This document shows positions 19,500 through 29,182 of a stretch of DNA of 64,000 nt, piece by piece. The position numbers and the translations under genes were made by a program. The notes under the pieces are model-generated. The model had not been told where the DNA came from and made no database searches. It was given only the letters and a program-made list of their open reading frames with translations. The stretch comes from Bacteroidota bacterium (GTDB lineage: Bacteria; Bacteroidota; Bacteroidia; AKYH767-A; 2013-40CM-41-45): NCBI GenBank assembly GCA_016713765.1, contig JADJON010000001.1:744001-808000 (forward strand), written 5' to 3'. Position 1 is the stretch's first letter. Each line of letters begins with the position of its first letter.

Positions 19500-19618
19500 T
19501 TTTTCACCTATTTTATCCTATCATCTGCCCAATTGAGGGGTCATTTCGTCACTATTTGAGGATGATGAAGTAACTTTTTAATTATCTTTTTGCACCCTTA
19601 CTGAAAATCCTCTGCCCA

Positions 19619-21982
19619 ATGGCACCGCATCCACACCCGGGAAAGCGGTTCATTTCTATTCTTGAACCGATTCGACTACTGTTTTGTATAATTATTCTGC
19701 TGCTTTCTATCGCAGAAACGGCCAAGGCACAGACGTATAATATGGCGGCAGGTACCATCAATACCTGCGGCGGTACTTTTTACGATCCGGGTGGCTCTGG
19801 TTCCAACTACGGCAACAACCTCAACATCACCGAGACCTTTTGCTCGAATGCCGGTACCTGCATTCAGGTCGCCTTTACCGCGTTCAATACACAGGGAGGA
19901 AACGACGTCCTCACGATCTACGATGGACCCGGCACGGCATCGCCTGTTATCGGCTCTTTCTCCGGAAACGGCGGATCGCCGGGAACCGTCACCTCGAGTA
20001 CGGGCTGCCTGACTTTTCAGTTTATCACGAACGGTAGTACGACGCGTTCCGGATGGGCCGCAACGATTTCCTGTGTGCCATGCGGATCGACCATCCTCAT
20101 GAACAACACGGCAGTGAATGTGTGCAGTGGAATTTTCTATGACTCCGGCGGTTCCGGCTCCAACTACGGTAACAACCAGAATTTCACCAAGACCTTTTGT
20201 TCGCCTACCGCGGGGATGTGTGTACAGTTGGTCTTCACGTCCTTCAATATTTCGAACAACGACTATCTCTACGCGTATGATGGCAATAGTGTCGCATCAC
20301 CCTTGATCGGGCAGTATACCGGGACGGCTCTGCCACCTACTTTACTCGCCAGTAGCGGATGCTTGACGATTCGTTTCACATCCAACAACGCCGGTAACTC
20401 CTCGGGTTGGCAGGCAATTCTCAGTTGTGAACCTTGTCCGACGCCACCAGGCGCCGCAACTTATACCCATCCTACCGCCGGCCAGCAGAACACGTATGTG
20501 GGGACCAACATGGTTGCAACCTGTGGAGGCACTTATACCGACAATGGTGGCACTGGAAGCAACTACTCGAACAACATCAACGGCATCTACCGGACCTTTT
20601 GCCCCAATACCGCAGGCAACTGCATGCGTGCAACTTTCTGGTCGTTCGATGTCGAACCTGCTGGAATCTTCCTGTATGACTATCTCACCATCCGGAACGG
20701 GCCTACGCAAAACAGTCCCGAGTTCGGTGGTGCCGGAGCATCCACCTGGTATGGAACCGCCACCAGTTATGCCGCCTGCATGGGTGCCGGACTAGGTCCG
20801 TACATATCAACAGACCAAAGCGGATGTCTGACATTCGCCTTTACTTCCGATGTGGTGACCAACCGGGCCGGTTGGGTGGTGACCCTCGACTGTGTTCCCT
20901 GCGCGAACGGACCGAACGGCACCGATAACAGCGATTGCCGTTCACCTTCTCCGATCTGTAGCGACGTTTCCTTCAGTGACGCAAGTACGGGGCCCGGCAT
21001 CGTCTCCGATGGCGGCGGCGGATGTGTGCTCGCGGAGAATTTTTCGAACTGGTACAAGATCACCGTTGCCAATTCCGGAACCCTGGGTTTACGCATCGTT
21101 CCTAACGTGGCAGCAGACGATTATGACTTCGCCCTCTACCAGGCAACATCCTGTGCCGGACTTGGCAGTCCGGTGCGTTGTTCCTATGCCTCGAACACCG
21201 GTAATACCGGAATGGACAACGCGCTTAACCTTACCACCAATACCGCAATCTGCGGCCCGGCCAATAACGGATCCGATGTATCGGAGGATGTTTGCGGAAA
21301 CGGCTGGGTGAATGACCTCGCCGTGACCACGGGACAGAACTATTATCTGCTGGTCAACAAGTGGACCCCCGGCGGTAGCGGTTTTACTTTGGACTGGGTG
21401 CTTGCCGGGGGCGCAACACTCAATTGCAGTGTGCTCCCGATCGAGTTGCTGAACTTTACAGCGGAGGCGAAGAACGATCGCGTCGACCTGCAATGGTCGA
21501 CCAGTTCGGAAACCAACAACAGCTACTTCACCGTAGAACGCAGCCAGGATGCCCGCACATTCGAACCGATTCAGATTGTGCCGGGTGCAGGCAATAGTTC
21601 CTCGGAACGTTATTACCTGAGTTCCGATTTCGAGCCGTTGCCAGGGATCAGCTACTATCGCCTGCGGCAGACGGATTTCGACGGCAAGTTCACCTTTTCC
21701 GAACCGGTCGCGGTGCGCTATTCCAACACCGTGAAATCACTCACCCTCGTACCGAACCCGGCAAATGACCAGGTTCGGGTGATCTTCGAGAGCGGTGTGG
21801 AAGCAGGGGGAACGCTTCGGGTCTTTTCACTTGAAGGGAAATTAATGGAGCAGCAAGCTCTCCAGATGCGCCGCGGGACCAATTCCCTGAATCTGGAATT
21901 GACAGATTGGAAAAGCGGCAGCTATCTGGTAGAGCTGGTCACCGCTGACGGAGTACTCCGCCAGCGTCTGATCAGAAACTGA
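19619..21982 (+). CDS. CUB-domain T9SS cargo protein, copy 1
   Basis: 787 residues. Signal peptide about 1-38. Three CUB-type domains follow, each starting with CGGTFYDPGGSGSNYGNN or a close variant (about 49-150, 165-270, 300-425). Each has YDGP/TIYDG and GCLTFQF-type strands and paired cysteines. Then a PPC-like domain (DDYDFALYQATSC ... GGSGFTLDW), an Fn3-like linker (LPIELLNFTAEAK, TVERSQD) and a type-A CTD beginning LTLVPNPANDQVRVIF. CUB domains bind ligands or calcium and are common in surface adhesins; a catalytic domain is absent. It is a tandem paralogue of the following gene. The ATG gives a long N-region before the signal core, so an internal start is possible. Confidence 0.87.
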   Translation: MAPHPHPGKRFISILEPIRLLFCIIILLLSIAETAKAQTYNMAAGTINTCGGTFYDPGGSGSNYGNNLNITETFCSNAGTCIQVAFTAFNTQGGNDVLTIYDGPGTASPVIGSFSGNGGSPGTVTSSTGCLTFQFITNGSTTRSGWAATISCVPCGSTILMNNTAVNVCSGIFYDSGGSGSNYGNNQNFTKTFCSPTAGMCVQLVFTSFNISNNDYLYAYDGNSVASPLIGQYTGTALPPTLLASSGCLTIRFTSNNAGNSSGWQAILSCEPCPTPPGAATYTHPTAGQQNTYVGTNMVATCGGTYTDNGGTGSNYSNNINGIYRTFCPNTAGNCMRATFWSFDVEPAGIFLYDYLTIRNGPTQNSPEFGGAGASTWYGTATSYAACMGAGLGPYISTDQSGCLTFAFTSDVVTNRAGWVVTLDCVPCANGPNGTDNSDCRSPSPICSDVSFSDASTGPGIVSDGGGGCVLAENFSNWYKITVANSGTLGLRIVPNVAADDYDFALYQATSCAGLGSPVRCSYASNTGNTGMDNALNLTTNTAICGPANNGSDVSEDVCGNGWVNDLAVTTGQNYYLLVNKWTPGGSGFTLDWVLAGGATLNCSVLPIELLNFTAEAKNDRVDLQWSTSSETNNSYFTVERSQDARTFEPIQIVPGAGNSSSERYYLSSDFEPLPGISYYRLRQTDFDGKFTFSEPVAVRYSNTVKSLTLVPNPANDQVRVIFESGVEAGGTLRVFSLEGKLMEQQALQMRRGTNSLNLELTDWKSGSYLVELVTADGVLRQRLIRN

Positions 21983-21999
21983 TGCACGGAAGGATTGGA

Positions 22000-22029
22000 A
22001 AGCCCGGATGTAATGTTTCGGGCTTTTTT
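22000..22029 (+). terminator. Rho-independent terminator after CUB copy 1
   Basis: Stem AAGCCCG / CGGGCTT, loop of twelve bases, followed by seven Ts. It separates the two CUB paralogues into independent units. Confidence 0.85.
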
Positions 22030-22221
22030 TATTCTCATTCATGCGTGTCCCCTGCTTATTCTACCGGCTTTTTGAGGAATTGATCGTTAAACAGTAGATA
22101 CCTGTATGTAGGGGATTAAACGATTTTAATTCAACCCTTAGGGAACAAATTCGCTAAAACACGAAGCCCGGAATAATGCCCAGGTACTATCCCGGCTCCA
22201 TTGCATTAAATCGCTTCGTGT

Positions 22222-24564
22222 ATGAAAATGCTCCTTCGTGTTCTTGCAACCTTGACCAGCCTGATGCTGTTCGCCCGCCTGTCGTTTGCACAGACTTATA
22301 CGTTGAACTCCGCGGCTAACGGCACTACCGTCAACACCTGCGGTGGAACGTTCTATGATTCCGGCGGCTCGGGCGGGAACTATGGCAACAACGAGAGTTA
22401 CACCATGACGTTCTGCTCCAACTCGTCGAACTGCGTCCAGCTGAACTTTACGTCCTTTCGTACTCAAGGTGGTAACGACATTCTCTACCTCTACGACGGT
22501 CCCAACACTTCATCACCCCTGATCGGTAATTACTCGGGTACCACCAGTCCGGGTACTGTCGTTGCTTCTTCCGGCTGCATCACCGTTCGTTTCGTATCGA
22601 ATGGATCCAATACGCGAGGCGGCTGGGCCGCGACGATTTCCTGCGTTGCCTGTGGCGGTTCCACCAACATGAGCAACACGACCGTCACGACCTGCTCCCA
22701 ACTGTTCTACGACAGCGGCGGCAGCGGCGGCGCCTATTCGAACAATCAGACGCTCGTTACAACGTTCACATCGGCCAATAGCACGTGTATCCGGGTGACC
22801 TTTACCAGTTTCAACACCCAGGCAGGCAAGGATACGCTGACCATTTTCGATGGGCCGAATACTTCCTCTACACGAATTGGTGTATTTAGCGGGACTGCCA
22901 TTCCCCCGTCCATGTTGTCGACAACCGGCTCGCTGACGTTCCGGTTCAAATCCGATGGCTCCACTACCCGGGCGGGCTGGACGGCTATAGTTGAATGTGA
23001 AAAATGTCCAAGCGCGCCGGCGGGTGCAGCCACCTATACACAGCCCACTACCGGTATCAGCGGCTCTTATGCTGGATCGGTCATGAACAACACCTGTGGC
23101 GGTACGTTTACCGACAATGGCGGTACCGGCACCAATTACTCACTCAACGTTAACAACATCTACCGCACCTTTTGTCCCGATCAACCGGGCACCGCGCTGC
23201 GCGTGCAGTTCTGGTCGTACAGCACCGAAAGCGGTTATGATTATCTCTCCATCCTCAACGGTGCTACGCAGACCAGCCCGGAATTCGGCGGCGTCGGTGC
23301 GTCAACCTGGTCGGGAACCGCCTCAACGTATCAGGCGTGTCTGGCCGCTGGACTGGGCCCCTACACATCGACCGATCAAAGCGGTTGCCTCACGTTCCGC
23401 TTTTATTCGGATAATACAGTTACCTACCCCGGATGGGTCGCGACCTTCGATTGCGTTCCGTACGCGGCTGGTCCCAACAACACCGACAACAACGACTGCG
23501 CGCGAAGCACCGGCGTTTGCAGTAATCAGAATATTACGGATGCCAGTACCGGACCAGGACTCTCCTCCGATATCACATCGGGTTGTATCCCCACCGAGAA
23601 TTATACCAATTGGTACACCATCAAGATCGCGGCAGGCGGAACGCTGGGGTTCAATCTCGTGCCGAACTCCACCGCCGATGATTACGACTTTGCCCTCTTC
23701 GGTCCGCTGAACGATTGCGGCGACATTACGGCAGGACCCGTTCGTTGTTCCTATGGCGCGAATACCGCTGCCTATCCGAACACCGGGATGAACTCGGCCA
23801 CTAACACCTCAACCAATACCAATGTTTGTGGTGTCAACAATTCCGGTGCCGACGATACGGAAGACGGTTGCGGCAATGGCTGGGTCAATAGCCTCAACGT
23901 AAATACCGGCGAAACCTATATGCTACTCGTCAGCAAGTGGACCCCGGGCGGCTCCGGCTTTAATCTGGCCTGGAGTCTGACCAATGGCGCTTCCCTCGAC
24001 TGTTCGGTTACGCCCTTGCCGATCGAATTGCTCAGCTTCTCGGCTAAAGCGGCTAAAGGCGAAGTCAAACTCGCCTGGATCACCGCCACCGAGATCAACA
24101 ATGATTATTTCACCATTGAGCGCAGCCGCGACGGAGAAAACTTTGAGTCGATTATCACAGTCGATGGTGCCGGCAATTCCACCCAGCAATTACTCTATCA
24201 GTCGATCGACGGTGAACCGCTGAACGGCATCTCCTACTACCGACTCAAACAAACCGATTACGACGGGAAGTTCTCGTATTCCGACGTCGTTCCGGTACGC
24301 TTCGATGCCAAACAGGAACTCTTCTACCTGCAACCGAATCCCGCCCGCGATCGTGTGGAAGTGGTTTTTACTGCCAGCGAGGACGGCCGCAACCATATCC
24401 GGGTCACGAATTACAACGGACAAATCGTTTACGACCGTGAAACGGACGTACACGCGGGTGTCAACCGCCATCCCGTCGATATCGGCTCCCTGCCTTCCGG
24501 CATTTACTTCGTTACACTTGAAAACGAGGTAGAGATCCTGCAGATGCGACTCGTGAAAGACTAA
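22222..24564 (+). CDS. CUB-domain T9SS cargo protein, copy 2
   Basis: 780 residues with the same architecture as the preceding gene: signal (1-24), three CUB domains (each with CGGTFYDSGGSGGNYGNN-like or CSQLFYDSGGSGGAYSNN-like openings), PPC-like domain, Fn3-like linker (LPIELLSFSAKAAKG) and type-A CTD (YLQPNPARDRVEVVF). The two proteins align end to end but have diverged throughout, indicating an older tandem duplication. It likely shares a surface or matrix-binding role; no enzyme motif is seen. Confidence 0.87.
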   Translation: MKMLLRVLATLTSLMLFARLSFAQTYTLNSAANGTTVNTCGGTFYDSGGSGGNYGNNESYTMTFCSNSSNCVQLNFTSFRTQGGNDILYLYDGPNTSSPLIGNYSGTTSPGTVVASSGCITVRFVSNGSNTRGGWAATISCVACGGSTNMSNTTVTTCSQLFYDSGGSGGAYSNNQTLVTTFTSANSTCIRVTFTSFNTQAGKDTLTIFDGPNTSSTRIGVFSGTAIPPSMLSTTGSLTFRFKSDGSTTRAGWTAIVECEKCPSAPAGAATYTQPTTGISGSYAGSVMNNTCGGTFTDNGGTGTNYSLNVNNIYRTFCPDQPGTALRVQFWSYSTESGYDYLSILNGATQTSPEFGGVGASTWSGTASTYQACLAAGLGPYTSTDQSGCLTFRFYSDNTVTYPGWVATFDCVPYAAGPNNTDNNDCARSTGVCSNQNITDASTGPGLSSDITSGCIPTENYTNWYTIKIAAGGTLGFNLVPNSTADDYDFALFGPLNDCGDITAGPVRCSYGANTAAYPNTGMNSATNTSTNTNVCGVNNSGADDTEDGCGNGWVNSLNVNTGETYMLLVSKWTPGGSGFNLAWSLTNGASLDCSVTPLPIELLSFSAKAAKGEVKLAWITATEINNDYFTIERSRDGENFESIITVDGAGNSTQQLLYQSIDGEPLNGISYYRLKQTDYDGKFSYSDVVPVRFDAKQELFYLQPNPARDRVEVVFTASEDGRNHIRVTNYNGQIVYDRETDVHAGVNRHPVDIGSLPSGIYFVTLENEVEILQMRLVKD

Positions 24565-24659
24565 GTACGGTCGTTGCACGTGCCCGAATCGATCCGCGAA
24601 TCGTAATTGCTGCTATCGATCTCCTGTACGTTTCCCCCGTCGATACTGATTTCAATCCC

Positions 24660-24697
24660 AATCCCAATGGGCGTTCAATCGAACGCCCATTGGGATT
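24660..24697. other. Perfect 17-bp inverted repeat in a 338-bp gap
   Basis: Arms AATCCCAATGGGCGTTC at 24660-24676 and its exact complement at 24681-24697, with loop AATC. No T-tract follows on either strand, so it is not a canonical terminator. It may still end transcription of CUB copy 2, or be a protein-binding palindrome. The rest of the 24565-24902 gap shows nothing recognisable. Confidence 0.75.
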
Positions 24698-24902
24698 AGA
24701 TCATGAATTGGTGGATATCGTCGGGGAATGGTCCGCTAAGAGTGTGCACTCGTCCACCCGGCTTGTCACACTTCGGCTGCGATTGATCCTGTTGTTTCTC
24801 CGATTTACGCTTATCCCCGACATTTCCCTCGCTAGTCGTATTTTGTGGCGAATTGATGATGCGCATCGGCCTGAACCGAGGACATCACGATAACGCTTCT
24901 CT

Positions 24903-26747
24903 GTGCTACGCTGGCTACCCCGTTTCGCTTTTTTCTACCTGGCACTCTTCGGCTGTTTCCGCATGCTGTTCTTGTGGAGCAATCGACCAGTACAAGCTCC
25001 ATTTAGTTCCCGTGAGGAAGCGTTGTCCTTTTGGTACGGATTGCGCATGGATCTCTCCACGCTCGCGTACTTATCGGTAGTGCCGGTCTTGCTCTGGCTT
25101 TTGTTGCAGCGACGCGAGAGCAAAGCGCTACAAAATATCCATAAGCTTTATCAGCGACTGGTCCTGATCATCTTGGTGCTGATCGGACTCGGCAATGTGG
25201 CTGTTTACCATTTCTGGGGAACGCTGCTCAACTATCGCGCGATCTCGTACCTCTCGGATCCGAAGGAGGCTTTCGTATCCCTCTCGGGCGGACAAGCATT
25301 CTTGTTAGTGTTGGTGATTGCTGCCGTTCTCTCCTTGGGTTGGTTCGGTCAGAATGCTTTGCGCATGGTGAAACTGCCAATCAGTGGAAATCGACGGTCC
25401 ATCATTTGGCAACTGCCGCTTTTGCTTGCAGGCATCGTCCTTGGCATTCGCGGCGGCTGGCAGCAATTGCCGATGAACGAAAGCCTCGTCGCTTATTCAC
25501 GACACCACTTCCTCAACAACGCCGCCGTCAACCCCGCCTGGCACCTCAGCTACGAGATCCGTACGGCCGGCATCGGCAGCAGCAATCCGTTCGTCGTGAT
25601 GCCGGAGGCCGAAGCGGAAGCCGCCGTTCGCGAACTCTTCGCGGAACGCGATGATTCCGTCACCCGGGTGCTCGGACTGAATCGTCCAAACATTGTCCTC
25701 ATCCAACTCGAAAGCTTCACCGCCGATGTCGTCGGCGCGATGGGCGGTGAGCCGGGCATCAGCCCGAATCTTGACACGCTCATCGCGCAGGGTCTGCTTT
25801 TCGATTCGATCTACTCCTCCGGTTTCCGGACGGATCAGGGCATCACCTCGCTACTCAACGGCTGGCCGGCAACACCGTATCATTCGGTCATGCGCAGCGA
25901 AGAAAAATCATCCCGCCTTCCTTCGCTTACGAAATCCCTCGCTGCGCAGGGTTATCGTACCGAATGCTATTACGGCGGCGCCAGTAACTTCTCCAACCTG
26001 AATGTCTACCTCGCCGGACAGGGCTTCGACCGTATCCTGGAACAGGATAGCTTTCCTTCTTCCGTTGAACGTGGCCGCTGGGGTGTTCCCGACGGACCTT
26101 TACTCGAGCATTGCGCAGCCGAGGCTGGTGCCGGCAGTGCGCCGTTCTTCGCGTTTATCATCACCCTGAGCAACCACGAGCCGTTCGATGTACCCGGAGC
26201 GAAGCGTTACCCCGGCGAGAACGACGCAGATCGTTTTCGCAACGCCGCTGCTTACACGGATTCCGTACTGGGCGACTTCTTCCGTGCTGCGCGAAAGCAG
26301 CCCTGGTACGACAGCACGTTGTTTGTCCTGGTGGCCGATCACGCACACGAACTGCCGAAAGGACGCGACATCGTCTTTCCCATCGGCCGCAGGATCCCAT
26401 TGGTACTTTTCGGAACACCCGTGCTGGAACGCTACCGCGGACAACGTGTACATGCAGTTGGTGGGCATCATGATCTGCCCAGGACGCTGCTGGCTCAACT
26501 CGACCTCGACAGCCGCTCGTTCGACTGGAGCAAGGACCTCCTATCGCCCGGCGTGCGCGACTTCGCGTATTTGCCCGCCGAGGACTTCGTAGCCTGGGTC
26601 ACACGTGACGACTGGTTCATCTGGTCACGCAAGAAGAACGCGATCGTCGAAGCCGCCCGCGACGACCTAAAACGCGATCGCGCCAAAGAACTCCGCGCTG
26701 CCAAAGCGTTTTCGCAGGTGCACTATGGGCGGTTTTTAGATAAGTAG
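24903..26747 (+). CDS. LTA-synthase-like membrane sulfatase/phosphotransferase
   Basis: 614 residues. The N-terminal ~185 residues contain about five membrane helices, then a periplasmic alkaline-phosphatase-fold domain. Conserved sites of the LtaS/EptA class are PNIVLIQLESF (metal-binding Glu), SGFRTDQGITS with the candidate nucleophile Thr310, ITLSNHEPF, and FVLVADHAHELP (metal Asp/His). In Gram-negatives such enzymes transfer phosphoglycerol or phosphoethanolamine onto surface glycans or lipids; the substrate here is not predictable. No neighbouring glycan genes give context. The ATG assignment is uncertain because the start MLRWLPRFAFF already enters the first helix. Confidence 0.84.
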   Translation: MLRWLPRFAFFYLALFGCFRMLFLWSNRPVQAPFSSREEALSFWYGLRMDLSTLAYLSVVPVLLWLLLQRRESKALQNIHKLYQRLVLIILVLIGLGNVAVYHFWGTLLNYRAISYLSDPKEAFVSLSGGQAFLLVLVIAAVLSLGWFGQNALRMVKLPISGNRRSIIWQLPLLLAGIVLGIRGGWQQLPMNESLVAYSRHHFLNNAAVNPAWHLSYEIRTAGIGSSNPFVVMPEAEAEAAVRELFAERDDSVTRVLGLNRPNIVLIQLESFTADVVGAMGGEPGISPNLDTLIAQGLLFDSIYSSGFRTDQGITSLLNGWPATPYHSVMRSEEKSSRLPSLTKSLAAQGYRTECYYGGASNFSNLNVYLAGQGFDRILEQDSFPSSVERGRWGVPDGPLLEHCAAEAGAGSAPFFAFIITLSNHEPFDVPGAKRYPGENDADRFRNAAAYTDSVLGDFFRAARKQPWYDSTLFVLVADHAHELPKGRDIVFPIGRRIPLVLFGTPVLERYRGQRVHAVGGHHDLPRTLLAQLDLDSRSFDWSKDLLSPGVRDFAYLPAEDFVAWVTRDDWFIWSRKKNAIVEAARDDLKRDRAKELRAAKAFSQVHYGRFLDK

Positions 26748-26754
26748 CTTTTTA

Positions 26755-26862
26755 GTGGACAGTGAACAGTAAACAGTGAATCTTGCCCACCGGAGCTTTA
26801 GCGAAGGTGGGAGTGAATCTTGCCTGCCGTAGCTTTAGCGAAGGCAGGAGTGAATAGTTTGT
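26755..26862. repeat. Heptamer run followed by two covarying hairpins
   Basis: 26755-26782 is four 7-nt repeats (GTGGACA, GTGAACA, GTAAACA, GTGAATC). Two 37-bp direct repeats follow (26783-26819 and 26820-26856), each a hairpin with a conserved AGCTTTAGCGAA loop region. The stems differ by paired changes: CCCACC/GGTGGG in the first, CCTGCC/GGCAGG in the second. The heptamer motif resumes as GTGAATAG after them. A related composite occurs at 60895-61016. Confidence 0.85.
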
Positions 26863-26924
26863 GCTGCCTCCTTTATCTATCGTGTGGCTAATGGGGTTTG
26901 GGAACATTTTCGGTTTCGAGATAG

Positions 26925-27610
26925 TGGCCCCCGAGTAGCCCGACATTTTTGACAAAGGGAGTCCCCCATCTCCTTCAGCCCCGGAGGAGCGTAACTAGCG
27001 TTGAATCGAAGACGCTACTATGCCTGCGCATCAAATCGAAAGAGACGCATCAGCGACTTGTACATTGCGACCTGGCAATTGCGGGTCGGATAAGGTTTGA
27101 TCCGAAAACCCCTCTTCGTGCCCAATAAAATTGCCCCGGAGGGGCTCGACATCTTTGACTATGGAATTCCCAATCTCCTTCAGCCCCGGAGGGGCGTAAC
27201 AAGCGTTGAATCGAAGGCGCTACTGTGCCTGCACATCAAATCGAAAGAGTCGCGACAGTGACTTGTGTAGCGCAGCCCGGCCATTGCGGGTCGGATAAGG
27301 TTTGATCCGAAAACCCCTCTTCGTGTCCAATAAAATTGCCCCGGAGGGGCTCGACATCTTTGACTATGGAATTCCCAATCTCCTTCAGCCCCTGAGGAGC
27401 GTAACAAGCGTTGAATCGAAGACGCTAATATGCCTGCGCATCAAATCGAAAGAGGCGCATCAGCGACTTGTACAGTGCGACCTGGCAATTGCGAGTCGGA
27501 TAAGGTTTGATCCGAAAACCCCTCTTCGTGCCCAATAAAATTGCCCCGGAGGGGCTCGACATCTTTGACTATGGAATTCCCAATCTCCTTCAGCCCCGGA
27601 GGGGCGTAAC
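26925..27610. repeat. Tandem 205-bp repeats with GCCCCGGAGGGGC palindromes
   Basis: Unit starts at 26926 (degenerate), 27131, 27336 and 27541 (last truncated at ~27610), exactly 205 bases apart. Each full unit has two copies of the near-palindrome GCCCCGGAGGGGC, about 47 bases apart, then TTGAATCGAAG and ATCAAATCGAAAGAG segments, then GGTTTGATCCGAAAACCCC. The array fills the space between the convergent sulfatase and accC genes. Open frames of 60-78 codons in it are repeat translations. Confidence 0.88.
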
Positions 27611-27685
27611 AACATTCAATTCAGCGCTGTTTCGGTTGTTTGCGATCCATGCGGTCGGTGCTCCTATCGGCAGTTGCTGCAGAAT

Positions 27686-27718
27686 AAAAAAACCCGGAAG
27701 AATGCTTCCGGGTTTTTG
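27686..27718 (-). terminator. Terminator for accBC
   Basis: Stem ACCCGGAAG / CTTCCGGGT with loop AATG and flanking A and T tracts, 20 bases beyond the accC stop codon. Confidence 0.85.
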
Positions 27719-27737
27719 TTTGCTCTGAGGATACGGG

Positions 27738-29078
27738 TCATTCCTCCAGCTGGAACGTCTCGAGGAACTTCGTGGTGTAGTTGCCTTTACGGAACTCTTC
27801 ATTCCGCATCAGTTGCTGGTGGAACGGAATGGTCGTCTTCACGCCTTCGACTACGAACTCGCTCAGGGCGCGTTCCATGGTGTTGATCGCCTCTTCGCGC
27901 GTCTGCGCGATGGTGATCAGCTTGGCGATCATCGAATCGTAATTCGACGGGATCACATAACCGGCATAGATGTGTGAATCGACACGGACGCCGTGTCCGC
28001 CGGGAACGTGCAGGGTTGTGATCTTGCCGGGCGACGGACGGAACCCGTTGTAAGGATCTTCGGCGTTGATGCGGCACTCGATCGCATGCATGGCTGGGAA
28101 GTAGTTCTTGCCGGTGATCGGAATGCCCGCGGCGATCTTGATCTGTTCCTTGATGAGGTCGTAGTTGATCACCTCTTCGGTCACGGGATGCTCCACCTGG
28201 ATACGGGTGTTCATCTCCATGAAGTAGAAGTTGCGGTGCTTGTCGACCAGAAACTCGACCGTGCCTACGCCCTCATACTTCACCGCCTGTGCGGCCTTGA
28301 TGGCGGCTTCGCCCATCTTCTCGCGCAATTCGGCGGTCATGAACGGGGAAGGAGTTTCTTCGAGCAGTTTCTGGTGCCGGCGTTGGATCGAGCAGTCGCG
28401 TTCGCTCAGGTGACAAGCCTTACCATACTGGTCGCCGGCGATCTGGATCTCGATGTGACGTGGTTCTTCGATATACTTTTCCAGGTACATGCCGTCATTG
28501 CCAAAGGCAGCGCCTGCTTCCTGCTTTGCCGAGCTCCAGGCCGGTTCCAGATCTTCCGGTTTCCAGACGATACGCATGCCGCGTCCGCCGCCACCTGCCG
28601 TGGCTTTGAGGATGACCGGGTACCCGATCTGCTTGGCGATCTTGAGTCCGGTCTTCACGTCGGTGAGCAGACCGTCGGAACCGGGAATGGTCGGAACGCC
28701 GGCACGCTTCATCGTATCCTTCGCGTTCGACTTGTCGCCCATCGCGTCGATCTGTTCCGGTGTGGCGCCGATGAACTTCACGCCATGCTCGGCGCAGATC
28801 GCGCTGAACTTGCTGTTCTCGGAGAGGAAGCCATAGCCGGGATGAATGGCGTCCGCGTTGGTGATCTCCGCCGCTGCCATGATCCGCGGGATGTTCAGGT
28901 AGGAGTCACGGCTGGGAGGAGGTCCGATGCAGACTGCTTCGTCGGCGAAGCGAACATGCAGGCTGTCCTTGTCGGCCGTGCTATACACGGCGACGGTGTT
29001 GATGCCCATCTCTTTGCAGGTACGGATGATGCGGAGGGCGATCTCGCCGCGGTTGGCGATCAGGATCTTCTTGAACAT
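27738..29078 (-). CDS. accC: Acetyl-CoA carboxylase, biotin carboxylase subunit
   Basis: 446 residues, normal AccC length. The N-terminal Rossmann-like domain starts [17 protein letters not shown]. The ATP-grasp core has the glycine-rich loop [14 protein letters not shown], then [17 protein letters not shown], and the catalytic stretch [16 protein letters not shown]. The C-terminal segment [18 protein letters not shown] is complete. It carboxylates biotin on AccB using ATP and bicarbonate, the first half of malonyl-CoA synthesis. It lies 104 bases downstream of accB on the same strand, forming an accBC unit. Confidence 0.97.
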   Translation of the reverse strand: MFKKILIANRGEIALRIIRTCKEMGINTVAVYSTADKDSLHVRFADEAVCIGPPPSRDSYLNIPRIMAAAEITNADAIHPGYGFLSENSKFSAICAEHGVKFIGATPEQIDAMGDKSNAKDTMKRAGVPTIPGSDGLLTDVKTGLKIAKQIGYPVILKATAGGGGRGMRIVWKPEDLEPAWSSAKQEAGAAFGNDGMYLEKYIEEPRHIEIQIAGDQYGKACHLSERDCSIQRRHQKLLEETPSPFMTAELREKMGEAAIKAAQAVKYEGVGTVEFLVDKHRNFYFMEMNTRIQVEHPVTEEVINYDLIKEQIKIAAGIPITGKNYFPAMHAIECRINAEDPYNGFRPSPGKITTLHVPGGHGVRVDSHIYAGYVIPSNYDSMIAKLITIAQTREEAINTMERALSEFVVEGVKTTIPFHQQLMRNEEFRKGNYTTKFLETFQLEE

Positions 29079-29182
29079 GAGTGTTGAATTCCGTCGGTTC
29101 GGGCAAAGCGGCGATCAGGGGCCTGTGAGGAGGGTCCTGCGGCTGCTGTTACCCTTGAAAGGGGTGGTACAGGTTGATTGGA

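Noticed and set aside
27302..27728. Frames of 66-78 codons in the 205-bp array
   Set aside because: They follow the repeat period and have no other support.
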